Shown one piece after another: positions 16,556 to 25,069 of a stretch of DNA of 51,418 nt (position 1 is the first letter of the stretch; each line of letters opens with the position of its first letter). The notes beneath the pieces are model-generated. The model had not been told where the DNA came from and searched no databases. It worked only from the letters and a program-made list of their open reading frames with translations. The DNA comes from Acidobacteriaceae bacterium. GTDB lineage: Bacteria > Acidobacteriota > Terriglobia > Terriglobales > Acidobacteriaceae. A program made the position numbers and the translations under genes. The stretch lies in contig PLBE01000172.1 in assembly GCA_003134435.1 (NCBI GenBank), positions 10,256 through 61,673 of the forward strand, in the 5' to 3' direction.

Positions 16556-16660
16556 GGTTGCCAGCGAGGCGAAAGCCGCAATTTTCGCGGGAGTTAATTT
16601 CTCAAGTTGAAATCGCGCAGTGTCTGAAAATAAGCAACAGAAAAAAAGCTGCGCGGCCTA

Positions 16661-16688
16661 TTCCATTTCGCCAATCAACTGTTATACT
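16661..16688 (+). promoter_or_regulatory. Candidate promoter of the respiratory operon
   Basis: A good -10 hexamer TATACT lies at 16683-16688, with only a poor -35 (TTCCAT, 16661-16666). Transcription from about 16695 would give a leader of about 100 bases before actA. It is the best candidate in the 242-bp gap after the aldehyde dehydrogenase gene. Confidence 0.35.
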
Positions 16689-16797
16689 CTGCTGTTTCAG
16701 TATCGTTTGTCACAGCAACAGGTGACGCAAATCATAGGAATGCGGTCAGCCGAAAGCGGCGCAAGCCAATTTCGCAGCACTAAAAGTCCCACAATCA

Positions 16798-17493
16798 ATG
16801 CAGATTTTTCCACGCAGCAGCAATGCGATCGCACGGGCCTCGATGGTCCTGACCGTTCTTGCCGTGGCTGGCCTGTTTTGGGCCATGGTGCAGATTGAGC
16901 GATCGCCCTACATTACCTATGCTGGAGTCAGGAAGTCGCAACCCGTGCCCTTCAGCCACCAGCATCACGTGACCGGGCTCGGGATCGACTGCCGCTATTG
17001 TCATACGTCGGTGGAACAATCGAGCTTTGCCGGCATCCCGCCCACCAAGACCTGCATCAACTGCCACGCGCAGATCTGGACCAACGCGGCTTACCTGGAG
17101 CCGGTGCGCGAGAGTTTTCGCACCGGGCGCTCGCTGGAATGGACTCGCGTCAACCAGCTACCCAACTTCGTATATTTCAATCACAGCATCCACATCAATA
17201 AAGGTGTCGGCTGCAATACCTGCCATGGTCCGGTAGACCAGATGCCCTTGATGTATCAATACGCGTCGCTGCAGATGGAATTCTGTCTGGACTGCCATCG
17301 CAACACTGAAAAGTATCTGCGTCCGCGTGAACAAGTGTTCAATATGCGTTATGAGCCGCCTTCGACGGGTGAGCCGGTGATTGTGAACGGGACAGCGTAC
17401 TCCGACCAGGAAGCGCTGGGGAACGCTTTGAAGGAACAGTACAAGGTGCGGTCGGTCAGCGACATCACGAGTTGTAATACTTGCCATCGTTAG
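16798..17493 (+). CDS. actA: Alternative complex III subunit A, pentahaem cytochrome c
   Basis: A 231-aa periplasmic, membrane-anchored multihaem cytochrome. One N-terminal hydrophobic helix (residues 16-33) is followed by five CXXCH haem sites starting at C65, C86, C139, C163 and C226. The last haem site ends one residue before the stop. Five haems and this spacing match ActA of alternative complex III, the quinol:cytochrome c oxidoreductase that replaces bc1. Extra histidines (FSHQHHVTG, FNHSIHINKG) are likely distal haem ligands. It is the first gene of the actABCDEF order. ATG 16798 lacks a clear Shine-Dalgarno sequence. Family membership is secure. Confidence 0.94.
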   Translation: MQIFPRSSNAIARASMVLTVLAVAGLFWAMVQIERSPYITYAGVRKSQPVPFSHQHHVTGLGIDCRYCHTSVEQSSFAGIPPTKTCINCHAQIWTNAAYLEPVRESFRTGRSLEWTRVNQLPNFVYFNHSIHINKGVGCNTCHGPVDQMPLMYQYASLQMEFCLDCHRNTEKYLRPREQVFNMRYEPPSTGEPVIVNGTAYSDQEALGNALKEQYKVRSVSDITSCNTCHR

Positions 17494-17508
17494 GGGCGGG
17501 GTTCGGTC

Positions 17509-17573
17509 GTAGAAATCGATCGCAGAAATCGATCGTGGAAGTCGATCAGAGAAGTCGATCAGAGAAGTCGATC
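17509..17573 (+). repeat. Five tandem 13-bp units between actA and actB
   Basis: The spacer holds five consecutive units of exactly 13 bp: 17509-17521, 17522-17534, 17535-17547, 17548-17560 and 17561-17573. Every unit ends in TCGATC, and their variable first halves are GTAGAAA, GCAGAAA, GTGGAAG, AGAGAAG and AGAGAAG. The last two units are identical. Together they fill most of the 126-bp gap inside the operon. A related word, GATCGCAGAAA, recurs at 35760-35770. Confidence 0.9.
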
Positions 17574-17587
17574 CTAGACACTGCTAG

Positions 17588-17612
17588 CTGAGAATTGAGA
17601 GTTGACAACCGA
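17588..17612 (+). repeat. 25-nt leader element upstream of actB (copy 1)
   Basis: This 25-nt stretch matches 44192-44216 at 22 of 25 positions, sharing the 3' core TTGACAACCGA. In both places it ends close to the ATG of the following gene, 8 bases here and 11 bases there. The shared CTGAGAA words also occur twice before coxD (29391 and 29405). Confidence 0.75.
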
Positions 17613-17619
17613 TTCAACG

Positions 17620-20600
17620 ATGAGCATGGACGAGCAAAAAGCGAAACCGACCGGAGCTGCGGGAGCCGACGTTTGCCCGAGCAAGCGCAAGCAGCTTGAT
17701 CTCGCGACTGTCAAGGAGCAACTCGAGGAGACGACGGGTCCCGAATATTGGCGGAGCCTCGAAGAACTGGCCGGCAGCGAAGAGTTTCAGGAGATGATGC
17801 ACCGCGAGTTTCCCAAGGGAGCTTCGGAGTGGCTCGACGACTTTTCGCGCCGCGGCTTTCTGAAGACGATGGGCGCGTCGCTGGCGCTTGCCGGGTTGAC
17901 GGGATGCACGCGGATGCCGATCACCGAGATCGTGCCTTATGTGAGGCAGCCGGAGAATGTAGTTCCCGGGCGCCCGATGTTCTATGCGACCGCGTTTACG
18001 CTCGGCGGCTACGCGTCGCCGATTCTGGTCGAGAGCCACCTTTTCCGTCCGACGAAGGTTGAGGGCAATCCGCAGCATCCCGCCAGCCTCGGCGGCACGG
18101 ACGTGTACGCGCAGGCGTCGGTTCTCGATCTTTACGATCCTGACCGGGCGCAGAACGTCACTTACATGGGCGATGTGCGGTCGTGGAATGCCTTTATGGA
18201 AGCGGCTCGCGGACCGATGAGCGTGCAGAAGAGCATGGCGGGCAGTGGCGTTCGCATTCTGACGCAGACGGTTACTTCACCGACGCTGGCCGGGCAGATT
18301 CGAGATTACCTGGCAGCGTATCCGCAGGCGAAGTGGCACGTTTACGAGCCGATCCATCGCGACAATGTTTACGAAGGCGCGAAACTGGCCTTCGGCGAAG
18401 TGGTCGAGACGCGCTACGACCTGTCGAAGGCCGACGTGATCGTTTCGCTCGATGCCGATTTTCTCTACGCGGGATTCCCCGGATCGGCGCGCTACACGCG
18501 CGATTTCGCCGCGCGACGGAATCCTGACGCGAACATGAACCGGCTGTATGTAATCGAGAGCACGCCGAGTTCTACGGGGATGAAGGCGGACCACCGGCTC
18601 CCGGTGAAGGCGAGCGACGTTGAAAGGGTTGCGAGGGATATAGCCGCTAGCGTTCGTGTCCCCGGAGTCGTGAGCGAGAGAGAAGGCTGGAATCTTGCTG
18701 CGGTCGACCTGCTCCGCCATAAGGGTTCGAGCGTCGTCATTGCAGGCGATCATCAATCGCCGGTGGTGCACGCGTTAGCGCATGCAATTAACGATGTCCT
18801 TGGCAACGTAGGGAAAACCGTCTTCTATACCGAACCCGTCGACGCCAATCCTGTGAATCGCAGCGAGTCACTGCATTCGCTGGTTGAGGATATGCGCGCG
18901 GGAAAGGTTGACTTGCTGCTGATCCTTGGCGGGAACCCCGCTTATGACGCGCCCGCGGAGCTTGAATTCGCTTCAGCGTTAAAATCGAATGCGGTCAATC
19001 TGAAAGTGTTTCTTGGTACGCATCGCAACGAGACGGCTGAACTTTGCCAGTGGCATGTTCCCGAAGCGCACTATCTCGAGTCGTGGAGCGATGCTCGCGC
19101 TTACGATGGCACAGTTAGTATGGTTCAGCCACTGATCGAGCCGCTCTACGGCGGCAAGACGGCGCACGAGATGATTACGATTCTCGCGGGACAGTCTGGC
19201 TTGACGGGACGCGAGCTGGTTCAGAGTTACTGGCAGAAGCATGCAGGCGCTGACTTCGACGCGTTCTGGCGCAAGTCTCTGCATGATGGCTGGGTCGGCG
19301 GCACCACCTATGCGCCGAAGAATGTCACGCTGAAAGCTGCGAGTTTCCCCGAATCGCCCGCCTCGTCGGGCGGCGATTACGAACTCAACTTCCGCCGCGA
19401 TCCATCCATCTATGACGGGCGTTTTGCGAATAATGGGTGGTTGCAGGAGCTCCCGAAGCCACTTACTAAGTTGACCTGGGACAACCCCATCATGATTGGC
19501 CCCGCGATGGCCGAGCGCTTGAAGCTGAATTTCAAAGACGTCGCCGAACTCGAAGGCAACGGGAAAAAAGTCAAAGGGGCAGTCTGGATTCAGGCAGGGC
19601 ATCCTGACAATTCGATCACGGTATTCCTCGGCTATGGGCGCACTCATGCTGGCCGAGTCGGCAGCGGCACTGGTTTCGATGTCTACCCTCTGCGCACCAG
19701 TCAGACTCCGTGGTTTGGGGCGGGCGCGAAGCTCACGGCCACCGGCGAAACCTACGATCTGGCCAGCACGCAGGGTTATCAGACGATGGAGACTCCCGTG
19801 GGCGAGCGTCCGCTGGTGCAGGAACGCAGTCTGGAGGAGTACAAGAAGGAGCCGAACTTCGCGAAAGAGGGCGAACCGCGGGAAGATCTCACACTCTACA
19901 AGCCCTTCGATTACTCGAAGGAGACTTACTCGTGGGGCATGGCAATCGACCTGAATGCTTGTGTCGGATGCAATAACTGCATCGTCGCCTGCCAGTCGGA
20001 AAACAACATCGCCGTGGTCGGCAAAGAGCAAACTCTCAAAGGCCGCCATATGCACTGGCTGCGCGTGGACGCTTATTACAATGGGCCGCGCGATAATCCG
20101 AAGGGCTTTTTCCAGCCCGTGCCCTGCATGCAGTGCGAGGATGCGCCCTGCGAACTTGTTTGTCCGGTGCAGGCAACCATTCACAGCAGCGAAGGCCTGA
20201 ACGACATGGTCTATAACCGCTGCGTCGGCACGCGTTATTGCTCGAATAACTGCCCATATAAGGTGCGACGGTTTAATTTTCTGCTGTTCTCGGACTGGGA
20301 GACGCCGCAGTTCAAACTTATGCGTAATCCCGACGTCACCGTGCGCAGCCGTGGCGTCATGGAAAAATGTACGTACTGCGTGCAGCGCATCAGCGAGAAG
20401 CGCATTGACGCGGAGCGCGCCGACTCCACGATTAAGGAAGGCGATCTGCAGACCGCATGCCAGCAGTCGTGTCCGGCGAATGCGATTGTCTTCGGCAACC
20501 TCAATGATCCGAACAGCCAGGTGAATAAGTGGAAAGCACACGCGAGGAATTACTCCTTGCTGGGCGAATTGAATACGCGGCCGCGCACGACGTATCTGGC

Positions 20601-20658
20601 AGAAGTCCGCAATCCTAACCCTGAGTTAGAGACAAAGGCATCAGCGGAGCGCACCTAA
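17620..20658 (+). CDS. actB: Alternative complex III subunit B, molybdopterin-oxidoreductase-like / Fe-S fusion with internal Tat signal
   Basis: A 1012-aa fusion. The N-terminal ~75 residues precede the twin-arginine motif FSRRGFLKTMGASLALAGLTGC, which is characteristic of the TAT-variant-translocated ActB group; its TGC could also be a lipobox. A long molybdopterin-oxidoreductase-like region follows, which in known ActB proteins carries no cofactor. From about residue 770 comes a ferredoxin domain with four Cys groups: CVGCNNCIVAC, CMQCEDAPCELVCP, CVGTRYCSNNCP and the CTYC plus CQQSCP pair. It is periplasmic and passes electrons within complex III. ATG 17620 was chosen; an in-frame TTG at 17602 lies inside the shared leader element. 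The downstream actC start follows after 3 bases. Confidence 0.93.
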   Translation: MSMDEQKAKPTGAAGADVCPSKRKQLDLATVKEQLEETTGPEYWRSLEELAGSEEFQEMMHREFPKGASEWLDDFSRRGFLKTMGASLALAGLTGCTRMPITEIVPYVRQPENVVPGRPMFYATAFTLGGYASPILVESHLFRPTKVEGNPQHPASLGGTDVYAQASVLDLYDPDRAQNVTYMGDVRSWNAFMEAARGPMSVQKSMAGSGVRILTQTVTSPTLAGQIRDYLAAYPQAKWHVYEPIHRDNVYEGAKLAFGEVVETRYDLSKADVIVSLDADFLYAGFPGSARYTRDFAARRNPDANMNRLYVIESTPSSTGMKADHRLPVKASDVERVARDIAASVRVPGVVSEREGWNLAAVDLLRHKGSSVVIAGDHQSPVVHALAHAINDVLGNVGKTVFYTEPVDANPVNRSESLHSLVEDMRAGKVDLLLILGGNPAYDAPAELEFASALKSNAVNLKVFLGTHRNETAELCQWHVPEAHYLESWSDARAYDGTVSMVQPLIEPLYGGKTAHEMITILAGQSGLTGRELVQSYWQKHAGADFDAFWRKSLHDGWVGGTTYAPKNVTLKAASFPESPASSGGDYELNFRRDPSIYDGRFANNGWLQELPKPLTKLTWDNPIMIGPAMAERLKLNFKDVAELEGNGKKVKGAVWIQAGHPDNSITVFLGYGRTHAGRVGSGTGFDVYPLRTSQTPWFGAGAKLTATGETYDLASTQGYQTMETPVGERPLVQERSLEEYKKEPNFAKEGEPREDLTLYKPFDYSKETYSWGMAIDLNACVGCNNCIVACQSENNIAVVGKEQTLKGRHMHWLRVDAYYNGPRDNPKGFFQPVPCMQCEDAPCELVCPVQATIHSSEGLNDMVYNRCVGTRYCSNNCPYKVRRFNFLLFSDWETPQFKLMRNPDVTVRSRGVMEKCTYCVQRISEKRIDAERADSTIKEGDLQTACQQSCPANAIVFGNLNDPNSQVNKWKAHARNYSLLGELNTRPRTTYLAEVRNPNPELETKASAERT

Positions 20659-20661
20659 GGC

Positions 20662-22053
20662 ATGGCTACCAATACGCAAATACCCGTGGCTGACAGGCGA
20701 GTGCCGGTGATCGCGCCGGGTCATACCTTCTCCACCATCACCGAGAAGATCAGCAACATCGTGCTGAGCCGCCCCGTTTCCCTGGGATGGATATTCGGCT
20801 TCCTGATCGTGTTCTCGATGATGAACGTGCTGATGATGGCTCTCGGGTATCTGTTCATTAAAGGTACGGGGATCTGGGGCATTAATATCCCCATCGGGTG
20901 GGGGTTTGCCATTGTCAATTTCGTGTGGTGGATCGGTATCGGCCACGCGGGCACGCTCATTTCCGCGATTTTGTGCCTGCTGCGCCAGACCTGGCGTAAC
21001 TCGATCAACCGTTTTGCGGAGGCCATGACTTTGTTTGCGGTGGCTTGCGCCGGCATTTTTCCACTCGCTCATACCGGGCGTCCGTGGCTGGCATACTGGC
21101 TGTTTCCTTATCCGAACACGATGCGCTACTGGCCGAATTTCCGCAGTCCGCTGGTTTGGGATGTGTTCGCGGTCTCGACTTACTTCACCATTTCGCTGGT
21201 CTTCTGGTTTGTAGGATTGATTCCCGATCTCGCCACCTTGCGCGATCGCACCGAGAATGTCTGGGTGCAGCGTATTTATGGCTTACTCGCCATGGGCTGG
21301 CGCGGTTCCGCTCGACACTGGCACCGCTACGAGACTGCCTACTTACTCTTGGCCGGGTTGGCAACGCCGCTGGTGCTGTCGGTTCATACGGTCGTCAGTT
21401 TCGATTTCGCCGTCGGCATCGTCCCCGGTTGGCATACGACCATCTTTCCACCCTATTTCGTGGCGGGCGCCATTTATTCCGGATTTGCCATGGTGCTTTG
21501 TCTGGCGATTCCGATTCGCGCTATCTATGGGCTGCAGGATTTTATAACCATGCGGCATCTGGAGAACGCGGCCAAGGTTATGCTCGCCACCGGCCTCATA
21601 GTCGCTTACGGCTATGGGATGGAAGCGTTCATGGGCTGGTATAGTGGAAGCCCGTTCGACTCTTTCCTGCTGTGGAATCGACTCCACGGGCCCTACCGGC
21701 TGTCATACATGGCGCTGCTGGGTTGCAACATTTTGATCCCGCAGGTTCTCTGGCTGAAGAAGTTTCGTGTGTCCACGGGCTGGCTCTGGATTATCTCGTT
21801 TGTTGTACTGGTGGGCATGTGGCTGGAGCGCTTTATCATCGTCGTGGTTAGTTTGAGCCGCGACTTCCTGAATTCTTCGTTTGGCATGTATTACCCGACA
21901 AAGTGGGACTGGATGACTTTCGCCGGAACGATTGGCATGTTCCTGACGGCGATGTGGCTGTTTGTGCGGATCCTCCCAATGATTTCCATCTTCGAATTGC
22001 GCACCTTGTTGCCGGAGTCGCACGTGCACGAGGCCACGGAGGTGAAACAGTGA
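20662..22053 (+). CDS. actC: Alternative complex III subunit C, NrfD/PsrC-like quinol-binding membrane protein
   Basis: A 463-aa polytopic protein of about ten helices, the NrfD-type subunit that binds menaquinol or ubiquinol. It opens with the family segment SRPVSLGWIFGFLIVFSM and carries WWIGIGHAGTLISAILCLLR in an early helix. Charged and aromatic positions lie at helix ends (AHTGRPWLAYW, RHWHRYETAYLLLAGLATPL) where quinone contacts occur in relatives. The C-terminal half contains FITMRHLENAAKVMLATG and ELRTLLPE. It sits directly after actB, and its stop overlaps the actD start. With ActF it forms the membrane core of the complex. Confidence 0.94.
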   Translation: MATNTQIPVADRRVPVIAPGHTFSTITEKISNIVLSRPVSLGWIFGFLIVFSMMNVLMMALGYLFIKGTGIWGINIPIGWGFAIVNFVWWIGIGHAGTLISAILCLLRQTWRNSINRFAEAMTLFAVACAGIFPLAHTGRPWLAYWLFPYPNTMRYWPNFRSPLVWDVFAVSTYFTISLVFWFVGLIPDLATLRDRTENVWVQRIYGLLAMGWRGSARHWHRYETAYLLLAGLATPLVLSVHTVVSFDFAVGIVPGWHTTIFPPYFVAGAIYSGFAMVLCLAIPIRAIYGLQDFITMRHLENAAKVMLATGLIVAYGYGMEAFMGWYSGSPFDSFLLWNRLHGPYRLSYMALLGCNILIPQVLWLKKFRVSTGWLWIISFVVLVGMWLERFIIVVVSLSRDFLNSSFGMYYPTKWDWMTFAGTIGMFLTAMWLFVRILPMISIFELRTLLPESHVHEATEVKQ

Positions 22054-22598
22054 GCGATTTTTCCAGCTCGGGCCCGGTTTACGGCCTCATGGCGGAATTC
22101 GACTCGGCGCAAGAGTTGGTGGCCGCCGCACATAAGACGCACGAAGCGGGTTATCAGAAGATCGATGCCTACAGCCCGTTTCCTATCGAGGGCCTGGCGG
22201 AAGCTATCGGTTTTCACAAGAACAACGTGCCTCTGGTGGTTCTGATCGGCGGGATCATCGGCGGTCTCTCGGCGTACGCGCTGCAGTATTGGGTGGCCGT
22301 GATCACTTATCCGGTCAACGTCGGGGGGCGTCCGTTCCATTCCTGGCCGTCGTTTATTATCGTGACCTTCGAGTTAACGATTCTTTTTGGCGGTCTATCT
22401 TCCGCCATCGGCATGCTTGCGCTGAACGGCCTTCCGATGCCATATCACCCGGTGTTTAACGTGCCCGAGTTTGCGAAGGCCTCGGAGAACAAATTCTTTC
22501 TGGTCGTGTTTTCGAGCGATCCAAAGTATGATGCGGCCCGCACGCGCTCGTTTCTCAGTGGCCTCGCACCACGCATGATCGCGGAGGTGCCGAGCTAG
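22050..22598 (+). CDS. actD: Alternative complex III subunit D (DUF3341)
   Basis: A 182-aa membrane protein. The cytoplasmic N-terminal domain (VYGLMAEFDSAQELVAAAHK) is followed by two hydrophobic helices (VPLVVLIGGIIGGLSAYAL and IIVTFELTILFGGLSSAIGM) and a short C-terminal soluble segment with FFLVVFSSD. This is the DUF3341/ActD layout. The GTG at 22050-22052 overlaps the actC stop (GTGA), and the first conserved residues follow immediately. Longer in-frame starts lie inside actC and are not protein-like. It is a structural subunit with no redox cofactor. Its order after actC and before actE is the standard one. Confidence 0.92.
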   Translation: MSDFSSSGPVYGLMAEFDSAQELVAAAHKTHEAGYQKIDAYSPFPIEGLAEAIGFHKNNVPLVVLIGGIIGGLSAYALQYWVAVITYPVNVGGRPFHSWPSFIIVTFELTILFGGLSSAIGMLALNGLPMPYHPVFNVPEFAKASENKFFLVVFSSDPKYDAARTRSFLSGLAPRMIAEVPS

Positions 22599-22600
22599 TC

Positions 22601-23260
22601 ATGCGCGCCCATCGCAACCTACGAAGAGTTTTGCCCGCAGTGATCTTGCTGGTTGGCGTCACTGCGGGATGCCGCATTGACATGCACATTCAGCCTTATT
22701 ACCGGCCCATGGCGAAAAGCGATTTTTTTGCCGACAAGCGTTCTGCCCGCTTGCCGGTCGAGGGCACGGTCGCGCGCGGCGACCTCCATGAAGATTCATA
22801 TTTCTACACCGGCAAGATCGGCAATGCTCCCGGCGAATATCTCCCGTTCCCGGTATCCGCCGAAGTGCTGGCCCGCGGGCGCGAGCGCTTCAATATCAAC
22901 TGCACACCCTGTCACGGACGCGTGGGGGATGGTGGCGGCTTCATTCCCACCCGTGGATTCCGCCGTCCTCCGTCCTATCACATCGAGCGATTGCGCAAGG
23001 CTCCGATCGGCTACTTCTTTGACGTGATGACCAACGGCTTTGGCGTGATGCCTGAATACGGCACGCAGGTGACGGCGCGGGATCGCTGGTGCATTGCCGC
23101 TTACATTCGGGCGCTGCAGTTGAGCCAGGATGCAACCTTGAACGATATTCCTTCAGGACAGAAAGTACCCTCACCGCCGCCGCAGTTCCGTGATATCGGC
23201 AATGGCGCTACATTGCCTGAAATTGCGCCGCCCAGCACAACGGAAGGGGATGTGAAATGA
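22601..23260 (+). CDS. actE: Alternative complex III subunit E, monohaem cytochrome c lipoprotein
   Basis: A 219-aa periplasmic cytochrome. A hydrophobic signal ends at VTAGC, giving a plausible lipobox with lipidated C24. One haem site, CTPCH, lies at 101-105, and the probable axial methionine M150 is in FGVMPEYG. The conserved DMHIQPYYRPMAKSDFF before the haem domain and GFIPTRGFRRPPS after it are typical of ActE. A proline-rich tail ends the protein. It lies 2 bases after actD, and its stop overlaps the actF start (ATGA). In the complex it is the likely outlet that hands electrons to the oxidase. Confidence 0.93.
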   Translation: MRAHRNLRRVLPAVILLVGVTAGCRIDMHIQPYYRPMAKSDFFADKRSARLPVEGTVARGDLHEDSYFYTGKIGNAPGEYLPFPVSAEVLARGRERFNINCTPCHGRVGDGGGFIPTRGFRRPPSYHIERLRKAPIGYFFDVMTNGFGVMPEYGTQVTARDRWCIAAYIRALQLSQDATLNDIPSGQKVPSPPPQFRDIGNGATLPEIAPPSTTEGDVK

Positions 23261-24459
23261 CCACGGCCACCATGACTAAATCCGACCTGATGGCCCCGCC
23301 GGTGGTTCAGATCATGCAGCAGCGGTCGTTGATCATAGGGGTGCTTGGCGCGATTGCCTCCATTGCCGGTGCATTTTTGGCTCCCGACAGCTTTTATTCG
23401 GCCTATCTCGAAGGCTTCATGTTCTGGCTGGGCCTATCGCTGGGCTGCATGGCGATCCTGATGCTCTACCACCTGGTTGGCGGGGCGTGGGGCACGGTGA
23501 TTCGGCGCACGCTGGAATCGGGCATGATGACGCTGCCGCTCATGTTCGTCTTATTTGTGCCGATTCTTCTGAATCTGCCGAAACTCTATTTCTGGGCCCG
23601 ACCCGACGTGCTTGCCGATCCGAAGGCCGATCCCAAGATCGTGGAGATTGCGCACAGTTACTTAAATTTCAATGGCATTCTGGTGCGCTACCTGGCTTTC
23701 TTTGTTATCTGGATCGCGATGGCCTATTTTCTGAATCGCTGGTCCACGGAGCAGGACTCGACGGCGGGTCAGAGCACACTGCGCTTTCGCGCTTTGAGCT
23801 CCATTGGACTTGTCATCTACTCGCTTACAATTTCTTTCGCGGTGGTCGACTGGGTGATGTCGCTGCAGGCGCGGTGGATCTCGACGATCTACGGACTTCT
23901 CTTTATTGCCGGTGAAGCGCTCTCCGCGTTCTGCTTGAGTGTGGTCATTGAGAGTGTTCTCGGAACGCGCAAGCCGATGTCGGAGTATCTTAACGATACT
24001 GAAGTCCACGATCATGGCAAGTTCATGCTGGCTTTCGTGATGGTCTGGGCTTACTTCAATTTCTCGCAGTGGCTGATCATCTGGGCCGGCAACCTGCCGG
24101 AAGAAATCCCCTGGTATGTAAGTCGCATGAAAGGTGGATGGGAAACGGTCGGCTTGTTTCTGGTGGTGTTTCACTTTGCAGTGCCGTTCGCGCTGCTGCT
24201 GTCGCGCCAGTTGAAACGCAAGGCTCGCACACTGGTGCGAATCGCCTTGTGGCTTCTGTTGATGCGCATGGTGGACATTTTCTGGCACATCGAGCCGGTG
24301 TCGCATCCCACGTTTCATCTGAGTTGGGTACACTTTGCGATCATCGCCGGGATGGGTGGTCTTTGGCTGGCTTACTTCTTCCGCAACCTGAGATCGCGTC
24401 CGCTGCTCGCCGTCAATGCGCCGCAGACACTGAGACTCCTGGAGCCGTCGCATGAGTAG
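23257..24459 (+). CDS. actF: Alternative complex III subunit F, membrane protein
   Basis: A 400-aa polytopic protein of about ten helices, the second NrfD-like core subunit of alternative complex III. Visible family features include the early helix GFMFWLGLSLGCMAILMLYHLVGG, NFNGILVRYLAFFVIW, SLQARWISTIYGLLFIAGEAL and NFSQWLIIWAGNLPEEIPWY, followed by FWHIEPV near the C-terminus. The start overlaps the actE stop by 4 bases. Its own stop lies 5 bases past the start of the next gene, so translation is coupled along the operon. ActF lacks the obvious quinone-site residues of ActC in known complexes. Confidence 0.92.
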   Translation: MTTATMTKSDLMAPPVVQIMQQRSLIIGVLGAIASIAGAFLAPDSFYSAYLEGFMFWLGLSLGCMAILMLYHLVGGAWGTVIRRTLESGMMTLPLMFVLFVPILLNLPKLYFWARPDVLADPKADPKIVEIAHSYLNFNGILVRYLAFFVIWIAMAYFLNRWSTEQDSTAGQSTLRFRALSSIGLVIYSLTISFAVVDWVMSLQARWISTIYGLLFIAGEALSAFCLSVVIESVLGTRKPMSEYLNDTEVHDHGKFMLAFVMVWAYFNFSQWLIIWAGNLPEEIPWYVSRMKGGWETVGLFLVVFHFAVPFALLLSRQLKRKARTLVRIALWLLLMRMVDIFWHIEPVSHPTFHLSWVHFAIIAGMGGLWLAYFFRNLRSRPLLAVNAPQTLRLLEPSHE

Positions 24460-24976
24460 TGAAGAGATGAACCACGGCCACTCCGGCCACGAAACCGAGT
24501 ACGAACACGAAGACCTGGGAACGCGGGCGGTCTTCGCCTTCATGATCGGCCTGGCGATTTTTGGCGTCGTGATTTATTTCATCATCGTGGGCATGTACAC
24601 GTTTCTGGACAATTACGAACGCTCGAAGATGGCGACCGCCAGCCCGTTGATTACCTCGAGGGGTGCGATCTCGCGCGTGGTTACGCAGGCGGACATGGAC
24701 CGGGACTTTAAGGACAATGGCGCTCCCATGCTCGAGATCAACGAACGCGGGCAGATGCGCGACTTCCTGATGAATCAGGAGAACCAGCTCCACAGTTACG
24801 GATGGGTGGATGAAAAAGCTGGAGTGGCGCACATTCCGATTGAGCGCGCCATGGAGTTGACTGTGCAGCGCGGATTGCCGGTGTATTCGCCGGCGAACGC
24901 GGAGGCGGGCGCGAAGGCGGAAAACAAGGGGTCCGCAAAAGCGGCAGCAGCAATGCGGCAGATAGCCAGCCCTTAA
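24452..24976 (+). CDS. 174-aa single-span membrane protein of the ACIII-caa3 operon
   Basis: The N-terminus is rich in His and Glu (NHGHSGHETEYEHE, residues 7-20). One transmembrane helix follows (about 29-51). The soluble part then contains LHSYGWVDEKAGVAHIPIER and AMELTVQRGLP, a block I associate with small proteins next to SCO1 in acidobacterial respiratory loci. The tail is Ala/Lys-rich. It overlaps the end of actF by 8 bases, so it is clearly part of the operon. It could be an extra complex III subunit or an oxidase assembly factor, and its His-rich start could bind copper. No function is assigned. Confidence 0.8.
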   Translation: MSSEEMNHGHSGHETEYEHEDLGTRAVFAFMIGLAIFGVVIYFIIVGMYTFLDNYERSKMATASPLITSRGAISRVVTQADMDRDFKDNGAPMLEINERGQMRDFLMNQENQLHSYGWVDEKAGVAHIPIERAMELTVQRGLPVYSPANAEAGAKAENKGSAKAAAAMRQIASP

Positions 24977-25069
24977 AGGGATCGAGTCAGGAAGAAACAT
25001 AGTTAGAGCTGATAAAAGAGATTAAGCGAAACAACCGCTCCGGCCGGATAGCCGGAAGAGGAAAACGCA

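Noticed and set aside
17509-17573. CRISPR array
   Set aside because: Units are contiguous 13-mers without spacers and no cas gene is nearby.
17602-17630. sigma70 promoter from the TTGACA in the leader element
   Set aside because: No -10 lies 16-18 bp downstream at either copy, and the actB copy lies within an operon.
18979-20541. Antisense open frame of 520 codons opposite actB
   Set aside because: Codon-bias shadow of a long GC-rich gene. The peptide has no recognisable domain, while actB has four Cys clusters in frame.
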